Part shown: positions 33,421-44,768 of the stretch, piece after piece
Position numbering within the stretch: position 1 is the stretch's first letter
How the letters are laid out: each line of letters opens with the position of its first letter
From: Purshia tridentata
Taxonomy: Eukaryota > Streptophyta > Magnoliopsida > Rosales > Rosaceae
DNA: 64,000 nt
Reading direction: 5' to 3'
Assembly: GCA_003254885.1 (NCBI GenBank)
Contig: QANT01004069.1
Location: 1 to 64,000 of the forward strand
Translations under genes and position numbers: made by a program
The notes under the pieces: generated by a model
Databases searched by the model: none
What the model was told of the DNA's origin: nothing
Seen by the model: the letters and a program-made list of their open reading frames with translations, nothing else

Positions 33421-35279
33421 ATGGTATTCTGTGTTTATCGTCCGTCCGCTCCAAGTTCTCATCTTTTATTGACTGATTTTTCTCAAAAGAGTCCCAAGTT
33501 TGCTTATTCGGTATGTGCCCTTTTTATGTTGTTCTTTGCTATTTGTCTGCTTAGTTTGTTATACTTTCCATTGTTCTTTTTCTCTTGCCCTTTTTTTTCC
33601 TCTTGTAATGAATTTTTCTGTGCTCATGGAGATTTCTTTTTGTTATATTGACTGCATTACTATACTTGATTCTCTATTTACTCAGTGTAAGCAGCAGAAA
33701 AAATGGCCTGATGGGTCTCAAAGAGCTTCTAAAGCTGTTGCTTACTATGGCTTGAAGAAACCTCCTTATAAACTTGTATGTAACTGAATTACTTTATCAT
33801 ATCATAAATGCAGTTTTGGAAGTCTTGCCAGGACTAGGGATCTTCTTTGACCAAACTGCGTTGTTTCTGTTTGTAGGATGGTTTGGAGCCTTATATGAGT
33901 CAGAGGACATTGGAGATTCATTGGGGAGGCCATCATCGTAGCTACTTGGAAGGTTTGAACAAACAGTTAGAGAAGAATGACATACTATATGGCTACACTT
34001 TTGATGAACTTGTCAAAGCAACATACAATAATGGGAATCCTTTACCTGAATTTAACAACGCTGCGCAGGTAACTTCAATATTGCTGGCTAATTTGTATAT
34101 TGTCTTGACTGGGTCGTTTTTAAATGGTCTGAATGAGTTTGCTTACTGTTCACTAGTCAATGATGGGGAACATTTGCCCGTGGGTTGTTATACTGGTTTA
34201 AGGCTGGGATTCAAAAACTTAAAGCCCTGTTTTGGGCTTAGCATTGAAAAGTTTCAAACCAAAAACATTCCAAAAAGGGATGCAAAGCCTTCTTGCATTT
34301 GCTTAATAGTTGATATGCAACAATGAGACAAACTGACTATTTTGTTTTGTAGTTTCATCAATAATATGAGGATTATGAGATGAGATCCTTAGACTTTATC
34401 CTTGTAGGTATGGAATCATGACTTCTTTTGGGAATCCATGCAACCTGGAGGAGGGGACATGCCTAAACTAGGTGTACTTGAGCAGATTGAAAAGGATTTT
34501 GGTTCCTTTACAAATTTCAGAGAGAAGTTTATAGAAGCAGCGCTTACACTATTTGGTTCTGGCTGGGTTTGGCTCGTTTGTAAGTCCTTTTTAAGTTAAT
34601 TTCTGAATTCTTCTGAGTTAATATGTTTGGAATTACCAAGGAATGAAATTTCCTCATTTTCTGTGATTTGGCAATCTTTATCTAACCTGCTAAGGAATTC
34701 ACCTTATGACCTTGTTTTGCTAATCAACTCCGCTGATTACCCAAAATGTTCCTTTTTTCATTTTTCCAGTAAAGAGAGAAGAGAGACAACTTAAGATAAT
34801 TAAAACTTCAAATGCCATTTGCCCGCTTGTCTGGGATGACATAGTAAGTAAACTTGATGTTCCTAATATTATTTCCTACATGTATAATATAGTTTAGAAG
34901 TTGCATTAATCATCTCTTATTGTGCAGCCCATAATCAGTCTGGATATGTGGGAGGTATGTAAATGATCTCTTTCTGCTCCTCGCCCTGATAATGTCTTTG
35001 CTGAAATTTTTCTTAAACGCACTGATAATGTCTTTGCTTGCTTTCTTGCAGCATGCTTATTATCTGGATTACAAGGTATTTATTATTGGCAAGCTTCACT
35101 TTGTTTCCACCATCTCAAGATATTTTCATGATCCTTGGATATCTTCTTAACAGAATGACAGAGGAAAGTATGTGGATGTATTTATGAACCATCTTGTGTC
35201 TTGGAATGCGGCAATGGCACGCATGGCCCGAGCTGAGGCCTTTGTGAATTTAGGCGAACCTAAGATCCCTGTTGCTTGA
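33421..35279 (+). CDS. FSD3: Chloroplast Fe superoxide dismutase, FSD3 type
   Basis: It dismutes superoxide. Arabidopsis FSD3 works with FSD2 at plastid nucleoids and is tied to the plastid-encoded RNA polymerase complex. Eight exons, 33421-33510, 33686-33775, 33877-34068, 34408-34579, 34770-34843, 34928-34954, 35052-35075 and 35154-35279, give 264 aa, matching FSD3 rather than the longer FSD2. Residues 1-45 are Ser/Lys-rich and transit-peptide-like. The four metal ligands are visible: His in '[10 protein letters not shown]', His in '[10 protein letters not shown]', and Asp and His in 'DMWEHAYYLDY'. 'FGSGWVWLV' is characteristic. The protein ends '[14 protein letters not shown]'. Exons 6 and 7 are microexons of 27 and 24 nt, both phase 0. 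I see no disruption of the active site. Confidence 0.97.
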
Positions 35280-35823
35280 AATGCTTTAACACCAAAAGGT
35301 ACTGCAGCTAACTATTATCAAGACTTCCCTAATGTGTTTATGCTAGTTTTGGGAGCCCCACGGAGGTGGAGCTGGATTTTGATCATTTTTCAAGAGAAAG
35401 GAGTAATGCCTGTTGAATTGGTCTGATGGATCTCTATAGGGCATCATAGATACGGTGAGAGATGTAAACTTAGGGAGGGTACAGGATTTGTAGTTTATGG
35501 TGCATACTGATGTAATGATGTATTTTATGTGTTCCTTGAAACCATATTTTCTATTACCTTTTCTATAATGAAATGGAAAGGATGGTTTCTTTGATCTGGA
35601 CAGAGTCACCCACTGAAGAATTTCATTGTCAGCACGAAAAGAAGAGGACATGGATATCAATAGGTATTCATGGATATTTTAACAGAAGAAGACCTTTGAT
35701 TACTATGTAAAGCACCTGACAATTAACATGATACCAATTACACTACTTGTGAACATGATAACAAGTTTAAATATCGGAGCAAATCCAAAAGGCATTCCAA
35801 TGAATTATCTCTAAGTTGATCTG
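35280..35823. other. Convergent 3' region FSD3 / UNC93-like
   Basis: A short 3'-to-3' interval that presumably holds both 3' UTRs. The small minus-strand frame here has no recognisable similarity. Confidence 0.65.
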
Positions 35824-37354
35824 CTAAGCCACACCCTTATTGTCCTTGATGGAGGCAGGGTCTGCAATTGGAGGAGCAACCTCCTTGGTGATTTCGTCTT
35901 CAGCCTTATTCTCCTCCTTTACAGCAAACATGACCAGGACCACCAACAATGGATAGCTCAGTGTAGTAAGCGACCAATTCACAATCAATTGGGACATGAA
36001 GGATACATGGTGCGTATCAACTTGCCAAGCAACGGCTGCCCCAGCGCTCTGTACTCCCTTGTAGAATCCAACATACCTGTAACACAAGCACAAAAATTGT
36101 TCACATCACAATTCACAAAGCTTGATCATGTATTTACGATTCTATCACCAATTGCACAAGATCATTGAAATATAAAAATCATCATCTCTGTTACCTGCTT
36201 AGAGTTTCAGAGTCATTAGCCAAGGCTCCAATGACCCAGTAAACCATGCTCTGGAACATGGCATCCAGCAACCCGAAAGTGAAATACAAGACGAATGGTC
36301 CAGCAAAATCAGCACCGGAGTCCTTGAAATCCAATTTCTCCGGCAATAATTTGTTGCGAGAATACCTTAGCTGGTTGGCAAGTCCACCACTCCAAATTGC
36401 AGTGCTAACAACAGCAACCACTCCAATCCCAGCAAAACCCCTTGTCCTTCTACTCTTGAAACTGAAATCCATTATGTACCCAATCCCAATGGAACCCAAC
36501 ATCTGGGCTCCCCAATAGAACACATTGTTAAATCCTCTAGTCCTCAAAGTGAACAAAACCCCATTGACATTATTAAACTGGTAGGTGTAAAAGAAGTTGC
36601 TGGACCAAGCGGCAGGGACTATTAGAAGCATCTTCCAGTTCATAAAGAGTTTGGCAATCTCAACCACCTCAATATGAATACTGGAGTACTGAATGTTGGA
36701 ACACTTAGTCCCATCATCACGAACGACCTTGCTAGGCGGCAAAATAGCCAGGCTTAAAAGAGTCCCGGCAGTCATGAAACACATGAAACCAATGTAAGTA
36801 GCATCATTAACCGACGCAGCCTTGCTTCTGCTGTAATTGAGAATAAAAGGAATGAGGCCACCAATGACACCACCCATGTTGAAGATACTCCAGAAAATGG
36901 AAATGTACGTTCCTTTACGATTGGGTGGGGGATAGGAGGTCATGATGGCACCTTGGCCGGCCCAAAGTAGGCCTGCACCTATCCCGAGAATCGCTCCGGC
37001 GACAATGGCGAAGGCCTGGTGGTGGTGGTGGTTGTAGTACAAGAATGAGCCTGCGTAGAGCACATAAGTGGAGCAGGCCGAGAGGAGAGTGAGGCGAGGG
37101 CCCAAGATGTTGTAGATGCCGCCGCCGAGGAAGCCGAAGACGGCGAAGGTGGTGTAGAGGGCGGTGAGGGCGTTGTTGGAGGCGGTTGGATCAACCTGGC
37201 CACCACCTCCCATGCCTGAGAGGGCATTGAACATGCCCGGACAGCAAAAACATACGAACCCAATGAGTCCCACTTGGACCAAAGGTGAGTTGTGCCGGAA
37301 TTTTGATTGGGGCACTTTTGTGCCTCCTGATTCTTCAGCTCCTTCGAAACCCAT
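35824..37354 (-). CDS. UNC93-like major facilitator protein
   Basis: Two exons, 36195-37354 and 35824-36076 (phase 2 junction), give 470 aa. About eleven hydrophobic segments are spread along the protein. They include 'LVQVGLIGFVCFCCPGMFNA', 'ALYTTFAVFGFLGGGIYNIL', 'AFAIVAGAILGIGAGLLWAG' and 'YISIFWSIFNMGGVIGGLIP'. 'WAGQGAIMTSYPPPNRKGTY' is typical of plant UNC93-like proteins. The start is the ATG in 'MGFEGAEESGG'; the upstream reading only continues from a non-ATG codon. The C-terminus is charged ('EENKAEDEITKEV') and cytosolic. Substrates are not established for this subfamily; some relatives affect potassium or ABA responses, which I do not assert here. It is a convergent neighbour of FSD3. 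Confidence 0.93.
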
Positions 37355-38946
37355 CAAGCCCAGATGATGATTTTTGTGATTCAATGAGAAAGTTTGTGGC
37401 TTTGGCTGTGAAGCTTGAGATATTTGGGTTCAGGGGTTGAGGAGTGGAGGCCAAAGAAGACACGGCTTTTGAATTGAGAGCAAAGGGTGGAAACCAAGGG
37501 ACTGAATTTGTGATCAAATAGCTGAACTGACAAGTGTGGCTGTGGCTAGCACTTAGAAGCTAAGCTTCATCTAACTTTTGGGATAGTCCATGAATGAACA
37601 AAGTTGCAAATTAAAGGTCAGAGATTACAAAGGATTTTGAATTGGAGGGGGGGATGATTCCCATTGCAAAGTACAATTTTGGAGTTCCAGGCTGCTTTTC
37701 TGTCTGTGAAAAAGGTCCAAATATAAATCCACGATGAATCTCCATAAAATATAAAATATTTGTTCAAGTCTCAGTCATTTGTTATTGCTGGAATGGAATC
37801 TTGGATTTAATTAATTCCTATGTGGTGGACCTGTATTTTGTTGACTATTAACTTAAGGTGAAAGTGAAGGGTAGCTGCATGTTTTAGTTCATCAATAATC
37901 TTGCACAGAAAGTAACTTTATTATAATTGATAATGTAAATTGAGAGAGAAGCATGGCCAAGATAATTTTGAATAAATAACACTGCCTGCCGTTAATTAAA
38001 GAATAAAGAAAGATGCAGAAGAATCGGATTGTTGAATAAATGAGGTGGATTCTGTTTGATTTGCAGGCGCAAATATTTCTTGTTAGGCGGGTGGATATGG
38101 ATCAGCCTGCCATCAGGGAAGAGTAGACCTTTCCGAATGAGACAAACAAGCCCAACAAGTAACAGCAACAACACTAACTAATTATTAAACGACAATCGTA
38201 TTGTCGTTTTCAACTTGCTTGGGAACTTTAAATGCCGATTTACATTCTGTTCTAGTGTAAGCATAGCGCTCATGCATAACCTAACCTAACAAGCATTTTT
38301 TTAACGCTTTCTTTTTTCCTTTTATTTTATTTTTTTAAGTTTTGCTGGGACAAATCTTTCTAAACATAGGTGAAGGCAAAGCAGGCCGGCCGGCAGCTGC
38401 TGCAAATACTAAACTTGTAACTTGTAAGAGATAAAAGAGGATGACGTTCATCTCAAGATGATAGGCTCTCCTCTGTCTGAACTATCTCAATTGGAATATT
38501 TGGAAACTGTTCCTAAAATGAAAACAAAACACCACCACACCAGGCCACAACAAGAGCCGACAAAACAAACATATTTTATAAATAAATTCTACACAACAGT
38601 GATCAATAGGGTATTCATTTGGGCTGGGATGTAACAATTTTGAATTGTATCGCTTGTAATTAGCAATCCACTTGAAACGTTCACCATCAACTATAGATAA
38701 GACAACAATAGTAATGAAAATGGAAAATAATCAGATCCAAAATTTTTCAATTCATTGATATGATTGGCAAATCATGTGCCCTTCCAAAGATATAACACCC
38801 TGCCTGTAGTTAATCACAGCTCATATTAAGTCGACAAGTCCTACCTTTCATTTAAAAGAAAAAAGAAAGCATCCTACAATGGAAGTCCGCTGTAAAACAA
38901 CCCAATATAACTGGTTTCATTGACAAACAATTCAGAGAAGTCAACT
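37355..38946. other. Intergenic region upstream of UNC93-like
   Basis: This is the promoter and leader of the UNC93-like gene and the 3' flank of the stomatin-like gene. It is AT-rich with poly-A and poly-T runs. No supported gene or distinct repeat is seen. Confidence 0.6.
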
Positions 38947-41652
38947 CTATTCTCCTTTCTTGCGGTTCTGAAGTGAAAACCCTGCATTACCTTCATCAAT
39001 TGTTCCAACATCAATCATGTTGCTCCCATACTCAGATGCTCCTTTGGAAGCATCATCCTTCAAGCCTGCAGTTGATCCATCAAGTGTTCTATGAAACCCA
39101 TCAGTGGAAGTATTGTTCATCAAGCTTTTGTAGATGGTTAGTGCTTGAGAAATCATGCTGGCAGGATTTGACGAAGCATTAGGAAGCAACAGTGTTGTGC
39201 TCTGCAAAAAAGGTTAAAAGAACCACAAAAATAGAAAGGAAGAGAGAATACGTTAGTTAATTGATTAAGTATCATTACTCATTAGACAAATCATATATAA
39301 AAAGTTAACTGGTTCCATTTTCACCTGTTTGGCAATATTACCAAAGGCTTCAACATACTGCTCAGCAATTTTCAAAGAAGCTGCCTGCAAATCAGACCAC
39401 AATATTAGTTCCTTTGTCCACACATATATAAGAACACGATTAATATTTTCATAAAAGCTGTACACCACATACCATCTTCCTAAGACAATACTTGCCTACA
39501 TGTAACAGGATCCTTGCTTATAAGACAAAACTACTCTTGGGTCTAGATGACGCTAATATAAGAACTGGCCCCTTCTCAGATTTACTGATTCTTGAAAAAA
39601 TTAATGCACTACCAATAACCTAACATGCCACCTTATCCATATGCATAAAACCTCACCTCTGCACCCCCACTTTCTTTAAGAGACTTTGACACAAGCAAAA
39701 TTCCTCTGGATGTGGCATTTGCTTTTGCGAGGATGGATTGTGCTTCTCCTGTGAAAGAATGAAATAAAAAAGAATGCAGAAGTCAGTGATGAAATTGGAA
39801 ATGAAAAACCTATCCAACTAAAGAAACATCAACTTCAAATTATTCACAATACTGCACACTAATGGGACTAAATTACAACAAAATAGTAACTACCTTCTGC
39901 TGCTAAAATTACAGAAGTCTTCTTCCCGTCTGCAATGTTGATGTTGGCCTGCCTTTCTCCTGAGAAAGTTTACAAAATGTTAATTTCTGCCAAAAATTTT
40001 AGCTACCTAATTGAGTGACTAAAAATACTTCACTTCAAAGAAGTCTGCAAATTCACAAAACAACTACAGCATTTCACCTTACATAAACAATCAAAACAAC
40101 AGTCGGGAAGTTGAGTTCCTTACCTTCAGATTCAAGAATTTGAGCTCTCTTTTTGCGCTCTGCTTCAGCTTGCATCTCCATAGCTTCCCTCACCGCACGA
40201 GGAGGAGTTATGTCCTCTAAACAAGTATGAAAATCAAGCATTAACAAGAAGATTTCCCCATAATTTAAAAAAAAGTGTCTGATGAAACACTTGCAACAAG
40301 GGTGTCTTACTTATTTCATATCGGAGACACTCCAAACCCCATGCACTTGCAGCCTTGTTGAGGACTGTCTGCAAAAATGATGCCACTTAAAAATATTTCA
40401 TAACCAATATGTTAACTTACAAAGAAAATGAATTTATATAAAGCGGATGTAACAATCTTAAGAAAAATTGTAGAAACAAACTAGAATAAGGTGGAGAGGG
40501 TACATTGTTGCTTCACTTACAAAGCCCCCTTTTACTTAAATCATGTCCCTCATCAGACATTTTCTTGTTACAGCAAATTATCAGACATATCATCACGAAA
40601 TCAGCACAAAATAATTCATGGCAGAAAACTCAACAAAATTAGTGCTCTAAAGAAGAAGACAGATTCATACATGCCAGGGTTCTAATCTATATGGTTATAT
40701 CAGGGGAGAAAAAGAAAAAGAAAAAATAAGGGAAGATAAAATTTACCACTATCTCATCATTGAGGGATTCTCTTTCCTCAAATGTCTTATCAAGAGTGAT
40801 TTTCCCAATTGCAATACGCATGGTAGTCTGTGCAAGCTGGATAGCTGCATTAATAGGATTGTCAACGCCATAAGACGCCAGCTTAGGATCCACAATCTGC
40901 ACCCACACAAGAAATAAGAGCAAATAGGATCTCAGTAGTCAGTACCCAGTAGAGAAATACACAAAATACACAAACCCAATTCAAGAATGTGAGATTACCC
41001 TAACGTAAAGCACGCCATCAATGACAAGGGCCACATTGTCTTTGGTGATGGCGGACTGGTCAGGAACATTGATGACCTCCTCTTTCAGGGAATGCACGTA
41101 AGCGATTCTATCGACAAAGGGAAGCAAGAAATGGATTCCAGACGGCAGAGTCTTGGCGTACTTTCCAAACCGCTCAATCACAAACGCCTTCTTCTCAGGC
41201 ACAATCCGAACACCCCAATTCACCGGAGGCGTGATCTCATAGTTTCTGCACATAAAACCGCAACAAAAAAAACTCACTCAAACGCACTCATTCACATAAC
41301 AAGAACCCACCACCAGCCACCCATTACTTCTAAAAGCACACACAACGCGAAAAACCCAAAATAAATCTGTGAGTCGTGCACATCGACAGCAGTCCAAAGA
41401 CCCAATACTTCTAAAAAGACACACAAAATGTATGGATTACCTGAGATCGCGACTGCTTCGGTAATTTCGAACGGCTTGCAAATTGTGCGATGGGGCAGAC
41501 GAGGAAGAATATGGAGAGGAGAGAAGTGGGTTTGGGTGTTTGAGGATTATTGACGAACAGTTGGTGAGCGCTCTGGTAGGGGCCGATTGGGAATGGTTGA
41601 GATGCTTTAGAGATCTCAACGATTTGAGGGAATTGAGCTTAAACATATTCAT
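38947..41652 (-). CDS. SLP2: Stomatin-like SPFH/Band 7 protein, mitochondrial type
   Basis: A prohibitin/stomatin-family membrane scaffold. The Arabidopsis SLPs sit in mitochondria and affect respiratory supercomplexes. Nine exons, 41441-41652, 40999-41245, 40747-40896, 40311-40368, 40124-40216, 39894-39959, 39657-39748, 39325-39384 and 38947-39201, give 410 aa. The N-terminus is a Ser/Arg/Leu presequence without acidic residues until about residue 68 ('[18 protein letters not shown]'). The Band 7 domain starts at '[20 protein letters not shown]' and includes '[20 protein letters not shown]' and '[18 protein letters not shown]'. A coiled-coil follows ('[20 protein letters not shown]'), then a C-terminal '[12 protein letters not shown]' region. 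Arabidopsis At5g54100 adjoins the MutS2 gene At5g54090, consistent with the neighbourhood here. Confidence 0.95.
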
Positions 41653-42683
41653 CGTCTCCGCTTTTCTCCTTTTCGGATTTCTCTGACGCTGGTAATAATT
41701 CTTGAATCTTGAGAGTTGGGGTTTTACGGAGCCAAGGTTTTATAAAGCCCTTGTGGCTTTGTTCATTTCCATTCTCAATTCTTTATTTCTTGGACACCAA
41801 GTAGTATTGCGGTATTAACCGCTAAAGTACCGATAACTTTTACCCTATGCGTGAGTTGTTCAGCTCGGTAAAAGATCTCCTCACAAATCCAAAAGGTGTG
41901 CTGTTTTCTTTTCCATCAAGTTTTAAGTCTAACAACACTGATTTGGACACCCATCACTGACCCTACGTTTTCCTTTAATGACTATCATATCCATGTGCTA
42001 TAGAATGAGTGAAAATCCACAACTTTGAATAATAATATTTCTAAACAAAAAATACCCCCAAAAAAAAAAACTAAAAAGGAAAAATGGAGGAAGAACAAGA
42101 AGTGTATTGCAATTATCACCCCTCCTTTCCTCCTTATGAACTTGCTTATCAAATAGTTTGGAGTGCTTAAATCAATGGGTCTTGGACCTTGTGAATGATA
42201 AACTTCCAATGCATATGGGCTCAGCTCTACGAAACTCAAAATTCAGTATGCTTGAAAATGTAATAAAATTGCATATGGGCTCAACTCTAACAAACTCTTA
42301 AAGTCTCTTTTGCACATTGATAATTGTAGAAGCCAAAATCTGAATTTCACCAAGAACTTCTGAATACTGATAAGAGATTGGCAGCATATAGGAAATGAAG
42401 CACACATTGCTAATTAACTTTACATTTGCAATCTATTACACACATTGCCCTTTAAATTGCTGATGAATTGTGCAGGTGTGGAATTTAGCTTATGAACATC
42501 GTCATCATCATCGATGAATCATGAATTGTTGATAGGTAAACATATTGTTTACATTATAGGAAATGAAGCACATATTGGTAATTGGCTTTACATTGCAATC
42601 TATTACACACATAGATGATGATTATTAAAGTCTTAACGATCGAGGCCAAAAGAGATTGAAACCTCAATCAAAGTGTTGTAGCT
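41653..42683. other. Intergenic region stomatin-like / lectin kinase
   Basis: This is the stomatin-like promoter and the 3' flank of the lectin receptor kinase. A direct repeat of 'ataggaaatgaagcacacat' and 'ttacattgcaatctattacac' phrases occurs around 42388-42440 and 42555-42612. No gene is seen. Confidence 0.55.
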
Positions 42684-44768
42684 TCATTTGAAAGAAGCAC
42701 AAGAATAACTACTACAAAGACCGGTGGTGCTGTTGTAGGGGAACAAAGCAACAGGTCGAGTGGGAGGCAACTCAGGGATCGGTCTCTCCATGCAAAGAAA
42801 CTCCACCACTTGGTCCATACAAGGCCTGCCTTTGGTCACATTCAGAGTGCATAGCAACCCAATATGCACAACTCTAATTGCTTGCTCCATGTTGATCACT
42901 GTGCCCATCCTCTTATCCACCACCCTCCTCATCTCATCAATCTCATGCATTCTCCATGCAAACTCCAACAAGTCCCTCTCCTCTTTTAATTCACTACTAC
43001 CAAACTCTGCCTCCAACAGCCTCTTCCTCCCACCAACCACTTCCAACACAAACACCCCAAATTCAAACACATCCACACTCTGGCTCACTGCTGACTCAAA
43101 CCTTCTTGATTCTGCACCACCCAGCACAAACCCAAAGTCCCCCACAACTGCTCGGAAACTAACATCAAGAAACACACTGCTTGTTTTCAAGTTCTTGTGG
43201 GCTAATTGATTGGAGTGCAAGAAACTGAGGGCTTCCGCCACGTCTTTCACAACCTTGAATCGCCGAGTCCATGGAAGAACTCCCACCCCGAACAGCCAGT
43301 TATCGAGGCTTCCATTGGGGAAAAACTCATACGCAACCATGGTTTCGTTCTGATCTTGACACCATCCTCGAACAGGAACCAACTTCGGGTGTCGAACCTG
43401 GCTAACCCCCTTTATTTCCTTCAAAAATCTTCGCCTATCTAATCCTTGCGAACTGAAAAACTGAGGAGAAAACCGCTTCACAGCCACTTGACAACCATTT
43501 GAAAGCTTCCCTCGATAGTACACACCTCTGGAGCCACTACCCAGAATTTCAAACTTGCTGAAAGATTGAGTAGCGGAAGAAATCTCAGAGATTGTGAAGC
43601 AGCGAGGCTTGTTTGGAGGTCTTGGTCTCTGCTTCATCTCTGGCAACACAACACCAGTGTTTGATTTTTCACTTTTACGCCTGCTGTTATAGTACAAACT
43701 AAGCATAACAACCAGAGCCAACACCACCACAGCCACAAAGATCAAGAATGTGCCTGGAGGCTCGGCGCGAGTGCTTCCTCTACCATTCACAATGATCTTA
43801 CCCTCGCATGTTTCCGTTGAAGGCATTCGAAGAAAAGACTGGCTAGTGGCCGTGAAATTCCACGAGAGAACGCTGTGGATTTGGGTGTGATTGCCTGTGG
43901 AAGCTGAAAACCCAACAAACATGTACTCATTGAGAAAGGGTGAGAGATCAAGAGAGCCAGAGAAGATTGGCTTTGATGGCCTAGGGGAATTGTCACCGTC
44001 TGATCCTAAACGGATGTCCATCCAACGGCGTGGACCGTCGTAGCTAATCCATGCTCGGTGGGTTGAACCATCGTTGAGAAAAACACCCACATCAGAGGCG
44101 TTGATGGTTTTGGTGGAGACGATGGTGCCCAAGTTGATGCCCACATGGTTGTCATTTGGGTCTCCAAATTCGGGATTGAGACGCGTGTCGAACTCCACTG
44201 CCACAGCCTTGTAATCGTCCTCACATGCGTCGTTGAGCATGGCGAGCCACGGGCCAGGCCTACCGACAGTGAACTCGTCCGGGACAATGATGAAGGTGAG
44301 GCCACTACCACCACCACCACCATATCCAAAATCAGCACTATGAGTTTGATCAGCAGAAGTAGTAGTGGAACTGGAATTGGAATCAGAATCAGAAGAAGCA
44401 TTGTGGAATTGAAATGAGAAGGTGGTTTCAAAGGAAGCAGGGGATTGGGTATGGGGGTCAAGGAGTCGGATGGGAGAGGAGTAGATGGCTCGGCCTGCTT
44501 GGTGTCTCAGATCAATGTCATCAGGGATTTGCACAGCACTCTTTGATCTTGAGAGTTTGGCACTGCCTAAGAGCTTTACATCATTCAAAATTCTGGAGTT
44601 GTTAAAGAAGTTAAAATCTGGGAAACTGAGTTGCTTGGTCACGTGCACTACGGGTCCATTGAGCTGTTTCTTATCACCAGCTGAATGAACTAGAGCTCCA
44701 TGTTGTAATAAACCCAAAACATAAGCTAAGCAGATCAACCACAAGCAGCAGTAGTTGCAGCAACCCAT
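42684..44768 (-). CDS. L-type lectin receptor kinase with degenerate kinase domain (LecRK-S.6-like)
   Basis: A single-exon, 694-aa receptor. The signal peptide is about 1-30. The legume-lectin domain is about 45-310 ('LSFPDFNFFNNSRI', 'AVAVEFDTRLNPEFGDPNDN', 'FVGFSASTGNHTQIHSVLSW'). The transmembrane helix is about 339-360. The kinase-like domain is about 400-665. The Gly loop (GSGSRG 410-415), VAVK Lys431, a helix-C Glu (E451) and DFG (544-546) are kept. The catalytic loop reads 'AHKNLKTSSVFL': the HRD Asp is Asn526 and the Mg-binding Asn is Ser531. The activation segment between DFG and 'DVFEFGVFVLE' is only about 20 residues and has no APE. I infer a pseudokinase. An Asn/Ser/Thr-rich insertion (about 124-142) precedes a poly-Gly loop in the lectin domain. 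The closest subfamily, by impression, is LecRK-S.6. Confidence 0.94.
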   Translation of the reverse strand: MGCCNYCCLWLICLAYVLGLLQHGALVHSAGDKKQLNGPVVHVTKQLSFPDFNFFNNSRILNDVKLLGSAKLSRSKSAVQIPDDIDLRHQAGRAIYSSPIRLLDPHTQSPASFETTFSFQFHNASSDSDSNSSSTTTSADQTHSADFGYGGGGGSGLTFIIVPDEFTVGRPGPWLAMLNDACEDDYKAVAVEFDTRLNPEFGDPNDNHVGINLGTIVSTKTINASDVGVFLNDGSTHRAWISYDGPRRWMDIRLGSDGDNSPRPSKPIFSGSLDLSPFLNEYMFVGFSASTGNHTQIHSVLSWNFTATSQSFLRMPSTETCEGKIIVNGRGSTRAEPPGTFLIFVAVVVLALVVMLSLYYNSRRKSEKSNTGVVLPEMKQRPRPPNKPRCFTISEISSATQSFSKFEILGSGSRGVYYRGKLSNGCQVAVKRFSPQFFSSQGLDRRRFLKEIKGVSQVRHPKLVPVRGWCQDQNETMVAYEFFPNGSLDNWLFGVGVLPWTRRFKVVKDVAEALSFLHSNQLAHKNLKTSSVFLDVSFRAVVGDFGFVLGGAESRRFESAVSQSVDVFEFGVFVLEVVGGRKRLLEAEFGSSELKEERDLLEFAWRMHEIDEMRRVVDKRMGTVINMEQAIRVVHIGLLCTLNVTKGRPCMDQVVEFLCMERPIPELPPTRPVALFPYNSTTGLCSSYSCASFK

